DNA from: Chondrosia reniformis
Taxonomy: Eukaryota; Porifera; Demospongiae; Chondrillida; Chondrillidae
Reading direction: 5' to 3'
Assembly (NCBI GenBank): GCA_947172415.1
Contig: OX359200.1
Span: 6,698,501-6,762,500 of the forward strand
Length of the DNA: 64,000 bases
The position numbers were made by a program, and so were the translations under genes. Below the pieces are notes generated by a model that had not been told where the DNA came from, did not search any database, and was given only the letters and a program-made list of their open reading frames with translations. Shown here piece after piece: positions 44,401-59,400 of this stretch. Each line of letters starts with the position of its first letter. Position 1 is the stretch's first letter.

Positions 44401-47400
44401 CTAATGTTTGTGTATATATATGTAGAGACAGTGTACGTATATGAAAGTGCTTACAGACCTCATATCTGATGTCTTGACCAACTCTTTTGGGATGAAATGT
44501 AATCTCAAATGGCACCTACATACATAAGTACATATATACACAGTACATGAGTATACTATGTATGCATGTATGTATGTATGGCAGAGACAGCCATGTGCCC
44601 TATTCACCTCCATTCCAGCTGAGATGTAGCCCTCCTTCGGCTTGATAGAGAAATCTTGGGCACACTTTGCCACATCCCACACAAACCTACACATGTGAAC
44701 ATCATAACAATATATAAGAAACACATGATCCCTGTAGTTCACAGTTCACATGATCCCTCCATACATACAATTCACATGATCCCTCCATACGTACATACGT
44801 AGTTCACATGGACACATGTGTTTTCATAAATAAGATAACACACCATTTTTCTTACATGCTACATCTACTTTAGAATAAAGGTCTATCTACCTATAGGGAA
44901 CTAAACCTAGTGAGAACTTTAGATGAGGACACAAGAGTTTTCTCCTTCTCCTTCTCTGCCGGGCCATGCATAGTATATATACATTCACATAAGAAGGTTA
45001 ATCTACGTTGTAATGTACATACTTAGATCCAATGTCTCCTTTGTTGTACATCAGTATCCTCCTCGAGCTCTGGCTCTGCATCACTACTGCTCCAAAGGGG
45101 ACATGATCGCTGTCCAAACTGATCTCCAAACCATGACAGGAGCCAGTCACCACAAAGAGGGGCTGGGCCAAGCCTAAGGATTCCAGGAGCACCTGCACAC
45201 ATTACAACATACAGTGTCTTTAATAGTGTATACTCAAAAAGAGGTATTGTCAGTCAGTGTGGGTCCCAAATATTCTTTTAAACCCTGACAATCCTGTCTA
45301 ATGCAGATTAATTAGGTCGCATAGGTGACTGGATTGGAAAGGTTCCATTGGATGTATAAGTGGTATAAGAGGCTAGGAGCTGATGTATATACATACGTAT
45401 AAGTGGTATAATAGGCTAGGAGCTGATGTATATACATACGTATAAGTGGTATAAGAGGCTAGGAGCTGATGTATATACATACGTATAAGTGGTATAAGAG
45501 GCTAGGAGCTGATGTATATACATACGTATAAGTGGTATAAGAGGCTAGGAGCTGATGTATATACATACGTATAAGTGGTATAAGAGGCTAGGAGCTGATG
45601 TATATACATACGTATAAGTGGTATAAGAGGCTAGGAGCTGATGTATATACATATGTATAAGTGGTATAAGAGGCTAGGAGCTGATGGATGTATAAGTCTT
45701 ATTACTACTGAAGAAGAACAGTAGCTTTGTGTCAGAAATCACCTCTTCTGTAAAGTGTTGCAATCTGGTGGTTGGGGCAAAGTTGACAGTCACTGGACAA
45801 ACCCCTCCCCCACCGAGAAGGGTAATTTCCTTTTTAGGAGTAACTGTGAGAACGTTATCCTGAAAGACTAGTTCTTGTGAAGAGGGTAGTATATTGACCA
45901 AACAAGTGACATCCATGGGACTGTTGTTGACTAATTTGACAGTTTTGGACGTCTTCTGTCCAACTCTCAGAGCTCCTAAATGGACAGTCTTGTGAGAAGG
46001 ATTGGCTACCTCAACCTGCAAAATAAGTACCAAAATGTGCAGAGATGAGATAATAAATAATACTATATGTATTGGTGATTTGTACTGTTATAGATTATAT
46101 ACATATAGGATTCACAGAAGATCAAGATAAAGAAAAAGACAAAGAGACTCCCAGGATCACTGATGTTACAGCTGCCTGGCCCAGTGGAGAAGAAGATGAA
46201 AGAGAGGAAAAGAAGAAAGAAAAGACTCCTATATCTTCATCCCAAGCTCTCTCTAGGTTTAGTTTTCTATAGCCTATTATTTACAGAATAGGCACAGCAT
46301 TTAGGAAAATGGTGTATTAGATTTTTCATATGAAACATTATCTAAATTACCATTTTTAGACCTACGTACGTATAACTTAGGCATACATACACAGAGAATA
46401 TATGAGGTTAGAGGGCCTTTCTATTTCTTCACAAAGGTATACCAACAGATTGTATTTGCATGCATACTATTCCTGTACATGTCCAATTACCTTCATTTCT
46501 GCTCCTTGTCCTTTTATCAAGACAGGCTTTCTTGTGACACCATTGATCTCAAACCAGATGGTCTCCTGATATTTCTTGGGTTCCTTTGGAAGGAAGTGGA
46601 TGGTCGCTTCTGTCTGTTCACCTGGTGCCAACACGCCCGACTCAAAGAAGACTTTGAGATGAGGTAGCACAGGAGAATGGCAGGCAATGCTGAAAGAAAG
46701 AGATGGTTCATACATATACATTATGTACGTATACCACTAAAAATAATTTTTGATTAAAATCTTCGTTCTAAGCTTATCCTCTGTCTACTAGCAGGTACTG
46801 TACATACAAATTTCATACCACCTACAACTTATGATCATACTCACCTGACTTCTTTCTTGTCTTTATTGGTAATGATCAGTTTTTGTTCTTTAGGGGGCAG
46901 ATCACTTCTTTGCTTGCTCACAAAGGAGTAACCAAAATTGTGCTCTGTAAAGGAGAATGCACACATGGGCTCCATAGCTCTTCCCATCATGGCTAAGGAA
47001 ATGAGACCTCCATTTTTGACCTGCACAAAGTAAAGGAACAGAACAAGAGAATGTACATACGTATGTATGAACAGTACATTGGAAAAAATAGGGGAACTCT
47101 ATATTATTCAAATGAAGTGTTGTAAAACTGGCCATAATGATGATATGCTATTATTTTACTCAAATCAAATGCCTAATGATAACATATTAACGTAAAAATA
47201 TACGTACCTTTAGAAGGAGCTCACATCCTTTCAGAGTAGTCGGTCTTTTGGGATTGAAAGTTAATTCACAGGTTGACCTTTGATGTGCCTCGACCACACC
47301 CTCTGTAGGTGTGACACAGACCAGCTCCTCATCAGGGCCTCCCAGCATGCGACAGTGAGTATTCATAGACCAACTGTACTCAAAGCTATAGCGACTGTTA

Positions 47401-50400
47401 TTGAGAATGTGCAGCACCCTCACAGACCTCTCGTTCACCTGCACCTTGTGACAGTAGATAGGAAAGAGGGACACATTCTCAGTTTAGGCTGAGTGTTAAA
47501 GTATAAGCTATACCTTCAGATATATATGTACGTACATGTATGTCCATAACATACCATTCAAAATATCAATTCTTATATAAGGCAGTTAAAATGTGTATGA
47601 GGCTTTTGAAGTACAATATCTGGGAAGTACATTGATCTTAAAGTCAAAAGGTACATCACAGTAAAACTGATTTAAGTGACTTACTGTTCCCATGTCTATC
47701 TTCCTAATTGCTGTCTTGTTTTCTGTTAGCATGACTGTACTGCCATCTTCTGTGTCACACTCCACATCCACCGATATGCTGTACCCTTCCGCTTTGATGT
47801 TCAGTGTCACTGGTGTGGGTTTCCTCTTCACATTGCACTGAACATTATAGTTGTATTCTCCCTCCCTCAGAGCCTTGAAGGATATAGTCAGAGGAACTCT
47901 AAAAGTGTAGGGTGTGGAAAGGAAAGAGGAAAGATTATAAAGCAATGAAGATATGAAACTTGATACGAGACCTGCTACTAGATTATTTACTGTATATTCT
48001 TCTATTCTATTAAGGCCAAATAAGTTGGGGCAACACTTCAATGTTTGATGAGGAATATATATGAGTTAATTCCAGAGTCAAATGATGATGACATCCAAGC
48101 TTTAAGATAGGCTCTTGATCTTAAGTTACCTATTTTCTCCAAGATGAGCTACTGGACTGACCTGTCATTAGGTGGTACTGTGCCAGACAGTGGTTCAATC
48201 TTCAGTTCCTTGGCCGTACTCTCTGATGACAGTGTGGACTCAACAATATTGAATGAATATGGAGTAGACTCATTGTTAATCATATATACTGTCTCCTTTA
48301 CCTGAGTGCCTGAAGAAAGCAATACTTGTATGCCCAATATACGTGCACTGATTCATATATAAATACGTACATGTGGAAGGGTCTAGCATACGTATATCTC
48401 ATAAACTACATACACTTACGTATATACAAGTACGTATGTACGTATGTACCAAATATACACGTACCTAGCAGCATTGCTTTAAAGTTGAGGTAGGCCCTGT
48501 CCATGTTAACAGCTGGTTCTGCTGCATAGCCGACCAACAAGAATGAGGTAGAGATGGAGAGGGAGGGAATGGAGAACCTCCAGGTTGATTCAGAAGTATC
48601 CAGAGAGGTTGGAATGAACTCAAAGGCAATCTGCAAAAAAGAGGGAAAACGACCAAATATTAATGGATCGCTTATTTTGGTAAGAATGAACGTACATTGT
48701 ATGAACAAGGAAAACTGTGTTGTGTGCATCATTTCATTGCTGGTAAGTTTATTGTACCAACCTCAACTTTCTTTCCTGCTGTGATGTGGCCATGGCTGGT
48801 AAGGCACTTGAAGGAGGAGGACGATGAGGTAGCAGTTGTTCTATCTTCACAAGTCCACGTAAAGTCATATGTCAAACTGGTTGGATTGATAATGTTGAAC
48901 CGTCTGCACAAGAATTAAAACACAGGTATACATATACAGTATAATACACAGAGTAAATAATTTGCAAAAATGAACTACGTACATACGTATTTACCACTCT
49001 TGGCTATCTACTGTAAGACTTAAAATAATATACATAGTATGTTTATGGCACATACCTAACTTGCTTGACACCAATGCCACAGGAATTGAATTCAATAACT
49101 TTGAGGCTGACATCTCTGGTAGTGGTCTCCATGCGTGATTGGAGAGGTCTGCTTCTTGTAGTGTTCTTTGCCTCTGTTCTGCCGCTGGTCAGGTAGTCTG
49201 ATTCCTCCAGCTCAAAGTGGCAATATGGCATCTGTGAGGCCCCACTAACTGATAGGACTAGAGGCTCAAGACTTTCATCCAAATAAGGAATCCTGAGAGA
49301 ATTGAGCGAAAATACAGTAAATAAAAAAGCCTCAACACTTATATAATTGTATCTTTATCCAAAGCTCTCTCCAGGTTTAGTTCCCTATAGGCTTTTTACA
49401 GAGTAGGCATAGCATGTGGGAAAATGGTGTATTAGATTTTTCATAAGTATGTTTATTATTGTACTAGTATACTAGTTAGGGTTTGGCTTACACCAACACC
49501 TACTGTACGTACATATAAGGACCATATTCCACAATGACCAGGGGGGGAGGGAACCAGCATGCTACATGTGAGATGACTTGCGTGTGCAAGTACTGGAGAC
49601 TCACTGGCACTTAAACACTGACTCTGCCAATCTGATATCCAGAGGAGAATACTTGAGTGTGAAGACAGCCTCTTCTCCCGGAGGGATGGTCCCATTTAGC
49701 GGGTCCAATGTGAATGGAGACACCTCTCCTCCTTCACTGATAATGCTTCCAGCCTCATTGACTGGCAGACTGAGGTGAGATACGGACGAGAGGGCGTCAT
49801 CAAGACACTCCCACCTGTAGCGTATTGTCACACTTCCAGTATTCTTCAGAGGAAAACTGAATAAAGTACAAATAATACAAGCTCTATCACAATCTCACAA
49901 CTGACTATAGCTGATCACATATTCATTATACAGCACACAATATCATGTGCAGCTGGGCTAGTCACCTGTATCTCCTAGTCTGATACATCAGTGTGTCCTT
50001 AAACTTGATCTCTTTGAAGTTGCACTGGTACTTGCAGTAATCCACGACTCCGCTGATGACAAAGGGCACTGCCTTTTCACTGTCTTCAATGACACTATGA
50101 GAGGGCTCTGGTTCTGTTTCAATCACTTTCTTCTTAGCTGGTGCAGTAGATGGTCTACTCAGCGCAGAAGTAGGACGGGATTGGCTGTCAGCTAAGAGAT
50201 TGAGGGAGAGTGGATAAAGTACAATATTGAACAAGTCTGATGTGGACATATTGTCCAGTAATTCAACCAGGGGAGTGATGCCTCACTTAGCCTGTCCTGT
50301 TCTGTGAAATGTGCTCACTTGTGCTTTCTTCTGTTTCTATTGCATTCACCCACTTTACACTTCTCATTCTATCATCCCAATCTGGAACCTGAACAGCAAT

Positions 50401-53400
50401 GTACAGACAGTATAATTAAAATATATAAGTATCATATGTATATACGTACATAGGGACATAAAATTTTGACATACTGATAATTACCTGTGATATAGGTTGA
50501 GTAAACACAATTTTACAGATGGAAACATCAAACTTCCGCTTCTCAAGTTTCATCTGTTTGTCTCCTTTCAGCGTAACAGTAACTTCCTTTGAGGTCCTCG
50601 GATGGAGGTGTGCAGTGGAAGGACTGAACTCCGCCCCTTCAATGGAGGGACACTGGAACCGATACACAACAGAGGGAGACTGATTGGCTAGAGTGAATGA
50701 CATCTGTCGAGAGGTCCCCACTGGAAGATCTCCAAACACGAGACTGTTACCAAGCATCGCTGTACATCAACAAAGACACAGACGTACATACATCCATTCC
50801 TCCTGTATGCTCTATGATATTTGGGGCCTAATACATTTTATGTGCATCATGTATAGCAAAGGCCAAAGTTCAGGGGAATATCTATGGATCAAAGAATATT
50901 CTAGAATATTCTACTGTACTAATCGGCCTAAGATTGACTGCTATTTTGAACTTTGATAGGCAATGGCTTATACATATTAGAGGTTCATACGTATATATAA
51001 CGTATATGTACACATACAATTGCTCTAGCATGCACATAATATTGTAATTATGTATTTGTAAAGAGATCCATCTCACTAACTGGTATCTTCTATGGTCTCC
51101 TGCTGGGGTACTGGGAGCTCAAATCCCAAGGCTCTGATATTCTCCACTGAAATATCATCCTGGTACCCCTCTCCAATCAGTGCTATGGGGATGTTCTCAA
51201 ACTGGTTGTCCTTGATTCTCAGCCTCACACTACCAACATGTCTGCCAGTACTCTTGGGGTTAAAGGTCACCACAACCTCTGCAGTTTGACCAACCTCCAG
51301 CTGCTCAGAGACTGGGGCTGGTCTGCTCACAGCACCATCCTGCTGGTGAGGCTGGGCTGGGAGGAGGGTAAAGGACTCGTTGCCGTCCGGCTCCAGAACT
51401 GCAGTCACTGCAATAGTGCTGTCATTCTTCAGTACAATTGGCAGACAGTGGGTCACTCCCACGAGGGTCCTCTTAAATACCAACATCAGGTTTCCATTTT
51501 CATCTCTCAAAGTTGGTTTCAAAATTGATACTTGAGGCAATATTCCTTCTCCTTGCACTTCAAAGGCTAACGTCCTCTGTCTGGCCGGTACAGGACTGTC
51601 AACAACAACAGCTTCAAATGATCCCAGATAGGTCTGCACAGTATATTATAGAATGTATACAGAAATCAGGTACTATTAATGTAGTGCAGGAAAATTTATG
51701 TTATACCAAGATTTAAGTTAAATTTCCAAAATGCTTTGGTTACATATATATGTATATATTGTAACCATGGTTACTGTTTCTTACGTACCTGCATGGTGAG
51801 GGACTTGAAGGTGACTGTGACATAGGAGTGGGAGTGGCTTTGTATGGTCAACTTGTGGGGCTCCACCTCAAAGCCTTCAGCTGTGGACTTGGAACTCTTT
51901 GAGGTAGCATTGACTGGTTTGACGGCCAAGCTCACATCACAAGGAATCTAGGAGAATAGGGAGCAAAACCCACTTCATCTAAACCTTTAAGGATTCCCTC
52001 TGCATACATCTACGTACTTGATGTCATGGGTTAGGTAAAGGGTGCTTTAGATACTAACCTCATAAACTAACCAACCTTGTAGGATTCACACACAATTTAA
52101 TTATACATATGGTATATATTAAACTGGTTGAAACTCAATAAACTAAACCTAAAAATACGTACCTTTCATATTAGCTACGTATGTACGAACGTATGTATCA
52201 ATAATTATATCTACAGTCTGTCAGATCAGGTCAGAGCATAGAGAGGTGTGTGCTCTGTACCTTGTTGGTGTTACTGAGCTTGAACCTTGCTTTAGCTGAA
52301 TGGCCAACAATGACACTATTGAAGAGGAACTTCCTGTTCTCTTCCCCGTACACGCCCACTCCATCCAGTCTGGTCTGGTGAGCCAATATGCTGAGCTGCT
52401 TACAAATCCTGTGCTCCTCAAAGATGGAGGCAACATCTTCCATGTTGATGCTGGGCAGCACCACCTCACTACACAACTTGTACACTATCGGCTCCTCAGA
52501 CCTTGGTTGGTCACCAATATCAATATTCACAGCCTGGGGAGAGGGAGAGAGAGAGAGAGAGAGATAGAAAGAGAGAGAGAGAATGAAAATTATAAGATAT
52601 TTTATGCCAGCATGTCCAAGGGAACACAATCACTTCAGTTTTAGGCTACATGGAACAAACGTATGGGAAGTAAAGTCTTAGTTACACTTGTGGTGCTGAG
52701 GCTCATTTAAACTAACACTATTCTCAATGTACACAGCCCTATCATTCGAGTATACAATATGTACACATGCACGTACATCTTCAAACTTTCCCAACTGGTC
52801 CCCTACAAAGTCAACTGTAATGTTCTGTACGTGTCCGGGCTGGACACTCCCAAAGGCAGGTTGTAGGGTGAACATTCCTGTGGTCAGCCGCTGGGTCACA
52901 GTCAGTACCTCACTCCTCAGACTGGATCCCTCTGGCCGTCTCCCTCCCTTCATCATCTGTGAGGCTCTTCCCCCGGTGCTGCTGATGCTCTCCCTTGACC
53001 GCGCCCTCTTGGGTTGCCCTACCATCGATGAGATCAGATTGGGTTTGTGTCTGCCTTGAAAGGCACCCACGTTCACTTTACTGATAGAGTATCTAAAGTC
53101 AAATTCTCCCTTGTTTTCAATCATTAGGTTAAGCGTTCTCCTGGAATTCAACACTAAAGCCCCAAAGTTGATGTCATTTACTGGAGTGATGGCATATCTA
53201 ACAAAAAGGATTCAATGAGTATGTATGTTTATTATTTGCAACAATAGCCTAGCACAGGCTCAAGTGCAATAAACTCCCCTTTTCATTTGAGTATGTATGT
53301 ACATATGTAGGTACGTATGTGTACTATACATACATAAGAATCTATATGGTCTCACTTTGAGAATACTGCTCTTGCACTTAATTTGATGGGAATACTTGCA

Positions 53401-56400
53401 ATGACCTCGCCCTCCTTGCTCACATGCATGTCCAGCACTTGGCACTTCAGGATGGCTTGGTCCTTGATGGTTATCTCTCTGTTGGCCTTGAAGACTATGG
53501 ACACAGCCTGAGCCTTGTCTCCAGGGTACAGTATTGAGTGGGTGGGGGAGACGGTGAAAAATTTGGCCATGTCTAGACCCTCAAAGGTTTCCAAACTGAA
53601 ACTAAAATAGCAAAATGGAAGGTAGAGTTTTATAAAACTACGTACATGTACTCAAGATGTTATAGACTTCCATTTCACCAAACCAAGAGGTGAACATGCA
53701 TATTGTGATATACGTACTTGTATGCAATGTCATATCTTCCTCTGTTCTTCAAATGACATACAAGTTTTAGATCCTCATACACTCTGATACTCTGGAAATC
53801 AAGACCTCCATCAGCACCTACGTATGTACGTATACAGTATATGTTAGTCAAAGATAAAATTCTGTTAATGCTGCACTCGTACAAAGGTTAGAAGGAAAGT
53901 AGGTACATATATATATAAATAGAGTATTCATTACATACATAATATATACGTACGTATATTGCTACGTATATACAGTACGTATGTACATACATACCTCTTG
54001 GAAAACTGACATCCAGTGCTACATCGTAGGCCTCAGCATGTATCTGTATGGGTTCAGAGTTCATCAAACCCAGTATATTCTCCACATCAGACACCTACAA
54101 ATACATATATAACGTACGTATATACTTAATAAGTTAGAAGGTCTGCCTACACCTACGTACATAGATATACATACAGTACATGTACGTACAATAGGTTACT
54201 AAGATATGATACTAATTCATAGAAAATAGCTGTGCCTCCAAGTACGTACCTCAAGTTTGGCTGCCTTTTTATACACATTTGGCTTCATAGCTCTAAAGTG
54301 TATGTTCAGAGTGAATTCGGCTTTAGGAGCAATGATTCCCGAGTCTGTGCTGAACCCAAACTCATCTCCCATGGTATCGTGACCACTCAGTTTCCAAGCA
54401 ACAGGAAGTAGAGTATTGTTCCTAAGGTGCAACTGCCGCGTCTCACGTCTACAGAATCAAAAAGCACTAACGCAACTGTACTCTACATACACATACACGA
54501 ATAGTATAATAGAATAAGGAAATGTCTGGCAGAAAGAATCAGAAAAACTGCATCTCTAGACGCTCCCAAAGTTGAAAGATGACCCTTTCCAAAGATACAT
54601 ATAGTATATGTGATAATCTGATTTTCTGAACATCTACAATATTTATAGAATTAATTATGTATATATACGTACAGTATACGTACATACAGTACACATACTG
54701 TATATTAAAATTATATAGGAGAATAAGTTGATTTGCAACACAACACAATTGTTGAGATAACATGAGTTGTGATTGCAGCATTAAACTGACCTTCTTAATA
54801 GTACCTTTCCAAACTCAATCAACTTCTTGTCTATTTCTATGTCGGGCTGCACCCCATCACACTTAATGGTAAAGGTAAAAGGGTCTGGATTGTGCATGAT
54901 GCAAGCTATCATAACATCTTCATAGTGCTTGGCTGCTCTTGGATACGCCCACACACTCAATAACTATGTAAACAATAGCACACTACATGTAACATATATG
55001 GTAGTCCGAACCCTGATAATTTAGACACAAGCAAAATGTTCAAATATTCATTCAGTCACATGATATAAGCAAACTATACTTACAGTAGATAAAGGTACAT
55101 TTCAGAGGTTATATTAATGGCATATACGTATAGATGTACATGTTTTTATTAATATATAGACTCTGTACATACGTACTGTATCATATACGTACTTAAGTAA
55201 GACTACATCTATGTATTACAAATAATAAAGCATATCTGCACCTTTTTCTCTCCAGGCAGAAGAGACATGCTGGGAGGATCAAAGAGAAATGTGGTACCAT
55301 TGTGGTCATTCTGCAAGCAAAATGATGCTTCTGCCGGTAGAGGAGAGGTGTTGGCAATAGTAAAGGTTTCCCTGTTCTCGTGGTTCTCCTTGTGTCTATA
55401 CGGAATAGCATGCATACAATAGTATGTACACATAAAGGCAGGTAAGTGTAAGTATACAATGAAATGAATGCTCAATTTTTGGATTTATATATAATATATG
55501 TAGCTAATGTACACATACATATCATACGTACGTACCTTTCAGGAGGGGCATTATCTATGTACGTACATAGCAAATATATACGTACGTATACTGTACCAGT
55601 ATATTTGTATAATGCATGTGCTCTCACTTTTCTCTAAGTTTGCCACACAGCAGGGGACCAAAGGTGTAGTAGCTGTCGCTGATGACAAACTTCTTGTGAA
55701 TAATATCATCTTCAGTTGCACTCTTTTGCCGACCTGGAAACACCAGTCTGCAACAAAGTACATAACATACGTAGATGATAAAGAATGTCTTCCTTGAAAT
55801 ACGTACAATCTGTTATGCATAGGCCCCTAGATCTATCATAGAGAACCAAGGATTCACAAAAGATCAAGATCAAAAAGACAGGGTCACTGATGAAGGGTGG
55901 AATTCCCAGAAACAGCTGTCTGGCACAGCGGAGCAGAATAAGAAAGAAAATAAAAGACTTCAGCTGTATCTTCATCCAAAGCTCTCTCCAGGTTTAGTTA
56001 CAGAGTAGGCATAGCATGTAGGAAAATGGTGTATTAGATTTTGTCATATACATACATATACGTATGTATGTATATGTGCATACATACCTTGGTTCTCTGG
56101 CCACATCAGGTAGAGCACAGTGACCTCTGCAAAATAGCTGGTAGCACCGCTTTGTGCCCAAGACTTCAAAGTTCAAAGTCTGTAGATCATAATGAAAACA
56201 CAAGAATTTCTCCTTCTTCTTTTCTTCTGCTCTACTGGGCCACACTAACACTTACCTGGTCGACTGTCCCGACTGCATTAGAAGTGAACTGCAGCTTTAG
56301 TGTCTTCTCCTCTCCTGGTCCGATGAGCCACCGGAACTTCTTCAATCTAAATTGGTGATAATGGACAACTCACAGTTTTCAGTTGTAACAAAATGAAAGT

Positions 56401-59400
56401 GATGAGTGGGCAGACTCCTAGGCAGCAAAGGCTTATGAGGTACATGTACACGTGTATGGTCACTCTCAAAACACAAACTGTATGTACAGTATGCTGTGGT
56501 GCGAACTACAGACATTGATATCTACAACACTCACTTCAGCACCTTTTCTTCTACTTCAATAATTGTTTCACTTCTGTTATATACAGTAAATACAAGTACA
56601 TATGTAGGTATATAAATGTACACGTACGTATATACGTATATATAGTTCAGGCACTCTACATACACACATACACATAGTAGAGGCTGGACTTACTGTATTG
56701 GTTCTGGTGGCTCTGGGGGAGGAGTCTTCTGTATAGGTGACACAGTCTTGGAGGTGCGCCTCTCCCTTCGACTCTTTGGCTTCTTGCTGGCTCCATCAGA
56801 TGCAGTGCTGTCAGTAGACTTTTGAGAGGGAGCCTTACGACTGACTGCCCTTTGCTGAGCAGGCTCAGGTGGAGCATCAGACTTAGCATCCTCTTCCACT
56901 GGTACCTTTACTGGCGGACTTTCATCAGAGAGGAGATTACTACGTACATGCAACAGGGGAATAAAAGAATATCATACAATTACACTCTATAAGATTCAAT
57001 CAGTGACAGTGTAATTACTTTATGTGGATTTTATATATGCATAAGTACGTATATATGTACGTACTATATGTAGTGTACATATATCAAAGAATTATGTACG
57101 TAGCTTACGGGTCATCAGCAGATGTGCCTATGAAGGTGAACTGGGCTAGTGAGTCTGACTGAGGTCTTTGTCTCTCCTTGGGATATTTGACAACAGAAAA
57201 TGTGATGGGATCCATTATTGGAGGACCTTCAGGTCCCAAACCCATTTCATTCAAAATCTGTAAGGGGGGATCAAATCAAACTCCTAAATATCTCTAAATC
57301 TAACTACTACGTAACTCATGGCAGAGTTTCACTGACCTTGTCAGGAGCAGGAAGGGCAGACATGACATCACATGTTATGATACTGCTCTCTCTAGCAGCA
57401 TCCACGCTCACAACAGGCACTCCAAGACCTTCCCTGTTCTCCTCCTTCTCTGTCAGTATGGCACTTGGGACCGTAAGCAGAGATGACTTGGAACCAGAAG
57501 ATAATAACTAAAAACATATTTTTGGTTTTGTGTGAAAAAACATCCAAGTAATGGGTATAATTAATATTCACAGAATCAATTGATATGAAATTGCACCTCT
57601 TTCTTTCCCTTGCTTTTGTGTTTCGGTGTGGAGGAGGTGTTCCTCATGTCTCCCTCCAGGTCCATGATGGACTGCCTGCGAGGTCGTGATGCTCCAATAG
57701 ACCTGTCCCAGTCCCCCAGCAGCTGTGTCATGTTGGAAGCATTGCCACTGTAGTACATATACCTGCAGCAAGGGAGGGAGCCAGTGCACATCTGAGACAA
57801 GGGAACAATCTTAAGATAATACTAAAGCTTCTATCATGATAGTGTCCATGTCAAGTGTACCATTTCTGGGTTAGAGAAAGCTGTATCTTTGGAGAGGAAT
57901 CTGATTCATCCTTTTTCACTTTCTTCTTTCTAAAGTCCAAGAAAAGAGAAAACATATTACTAATGGATGACAGTAAATTGAGGTGTCTAACTGTTCAGGG
58001 ATGGCCGCACCATGTGGATGTAGAGCCAGTATCTCACCTGTTGCCTATCTCTTGGTCTGGAGGTCCATCTCCAGCTCTCTCTCCCATCAGACTGGCCTTT
58101 GACTGAGTGTGACTAGGAGACTGAAGCCCTCCGGCCTCTGTGAGCACTCCCTGCAACATTCCCGGCAATGCTCTTCCAGCAGAAGAGCCCGGTCTGGAGG
58201 CTACACCATGTCCAGGTGAAACGTGGTCAACATTGAGAGCCTTGGGGGCTATGCTCCCTCGTCCTCCCTTGCCTCTTCCTTTCTTCTTGTCTCTCCTGCA
58301 GAACACACACGGCAAGTTGCACAGCATTCACAGGTACATACAGAAGCATTTGGTCAGAACAGAAGATGAGTACAGAAAAGTCTGAAAAGCTCAGAACGTA
58401 CCATTTGTAATGCAACAATGCTACAACTCACTTTTCTTCCTCAAGTCTCCTTGCCTCTTCCAAAGCTCTTCTTTCTTCCTCTTGTCTTTCCCTTTCTTCT
58501 TGTTTCCTCCTACATAGACAGGGATGACTCATTACAATCATTGAGGGACTTCAACAAAATCCAAAGGCAAGCACATAATAGGACATCTTTTCAGTCATTC
58601 ATCCTCTAGATTATCACTTGCTTTAGTAATCTTTCCTTCTTTAACTGATGTCTCTTCTTTTCAATGTGTTCCTTCTCCTTTGGATCCAGAGCTTCATACT
58701 CATCTTCAGAGAGCGCCAGAAGCCTTTCCTCAGCTGCTTGGCGCATCTCTTCAGCCTTAATTTTTTCCTCTTCAATTTCTTCTACAACACACACAATAGA
58801 ACTTCATTTATGTAACTACTTAGTTATGTATTTCCAAATTGGGAACAACTTCAATGTACAAATGTGAAACTAGGTATGTAGACATACATTTTGTACAAGT
58901 GATATACGTAAGTATAACTCCCTTCGCCATACGTATGTATGTACGTATATCAGTGTATTGTATGGGTATACAAAGGTGACTGCCAATGGCTTACGTTTCC
59001 TTCTCTCCTCCTCTTTCAGCCTTTCCTCTCTCCTGGCTTGTAAAGACTCGTAGGTGAAGTTGAGATTCACAAAGTAAATGTGTTTCCTATCTCCTATTGC
59101 TTTCAGCACCAAGGCTAGGGCTAGTATGGGATTCTGAATGAACTGAGACTCCAGGCCGTCAAACACCACACCATGGTAACAGCTCTGATGCTACACATTG
59201 AGAAATCAGCACAATCCAGTACTACAGAGACTTACGTACAACATGAGCTTCTAATGGCATTGACAAATACAAATATCAGTGTATACATGCATATATCAAT
59301 GTATACATACAAATATCAGTGTATACATGCATATATCAGTGTATACATGCATATATCAATGTATACATATAGGAATATAGGTCAATACAGTGTACATACA

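Noticed and set aside
52300..52644. Plus-strand frame opposite HYDIN exons
   Set aside because: It is the reverse of a real HYDIN exon and runs into the (GA)n repeat; no separate gene is supported.
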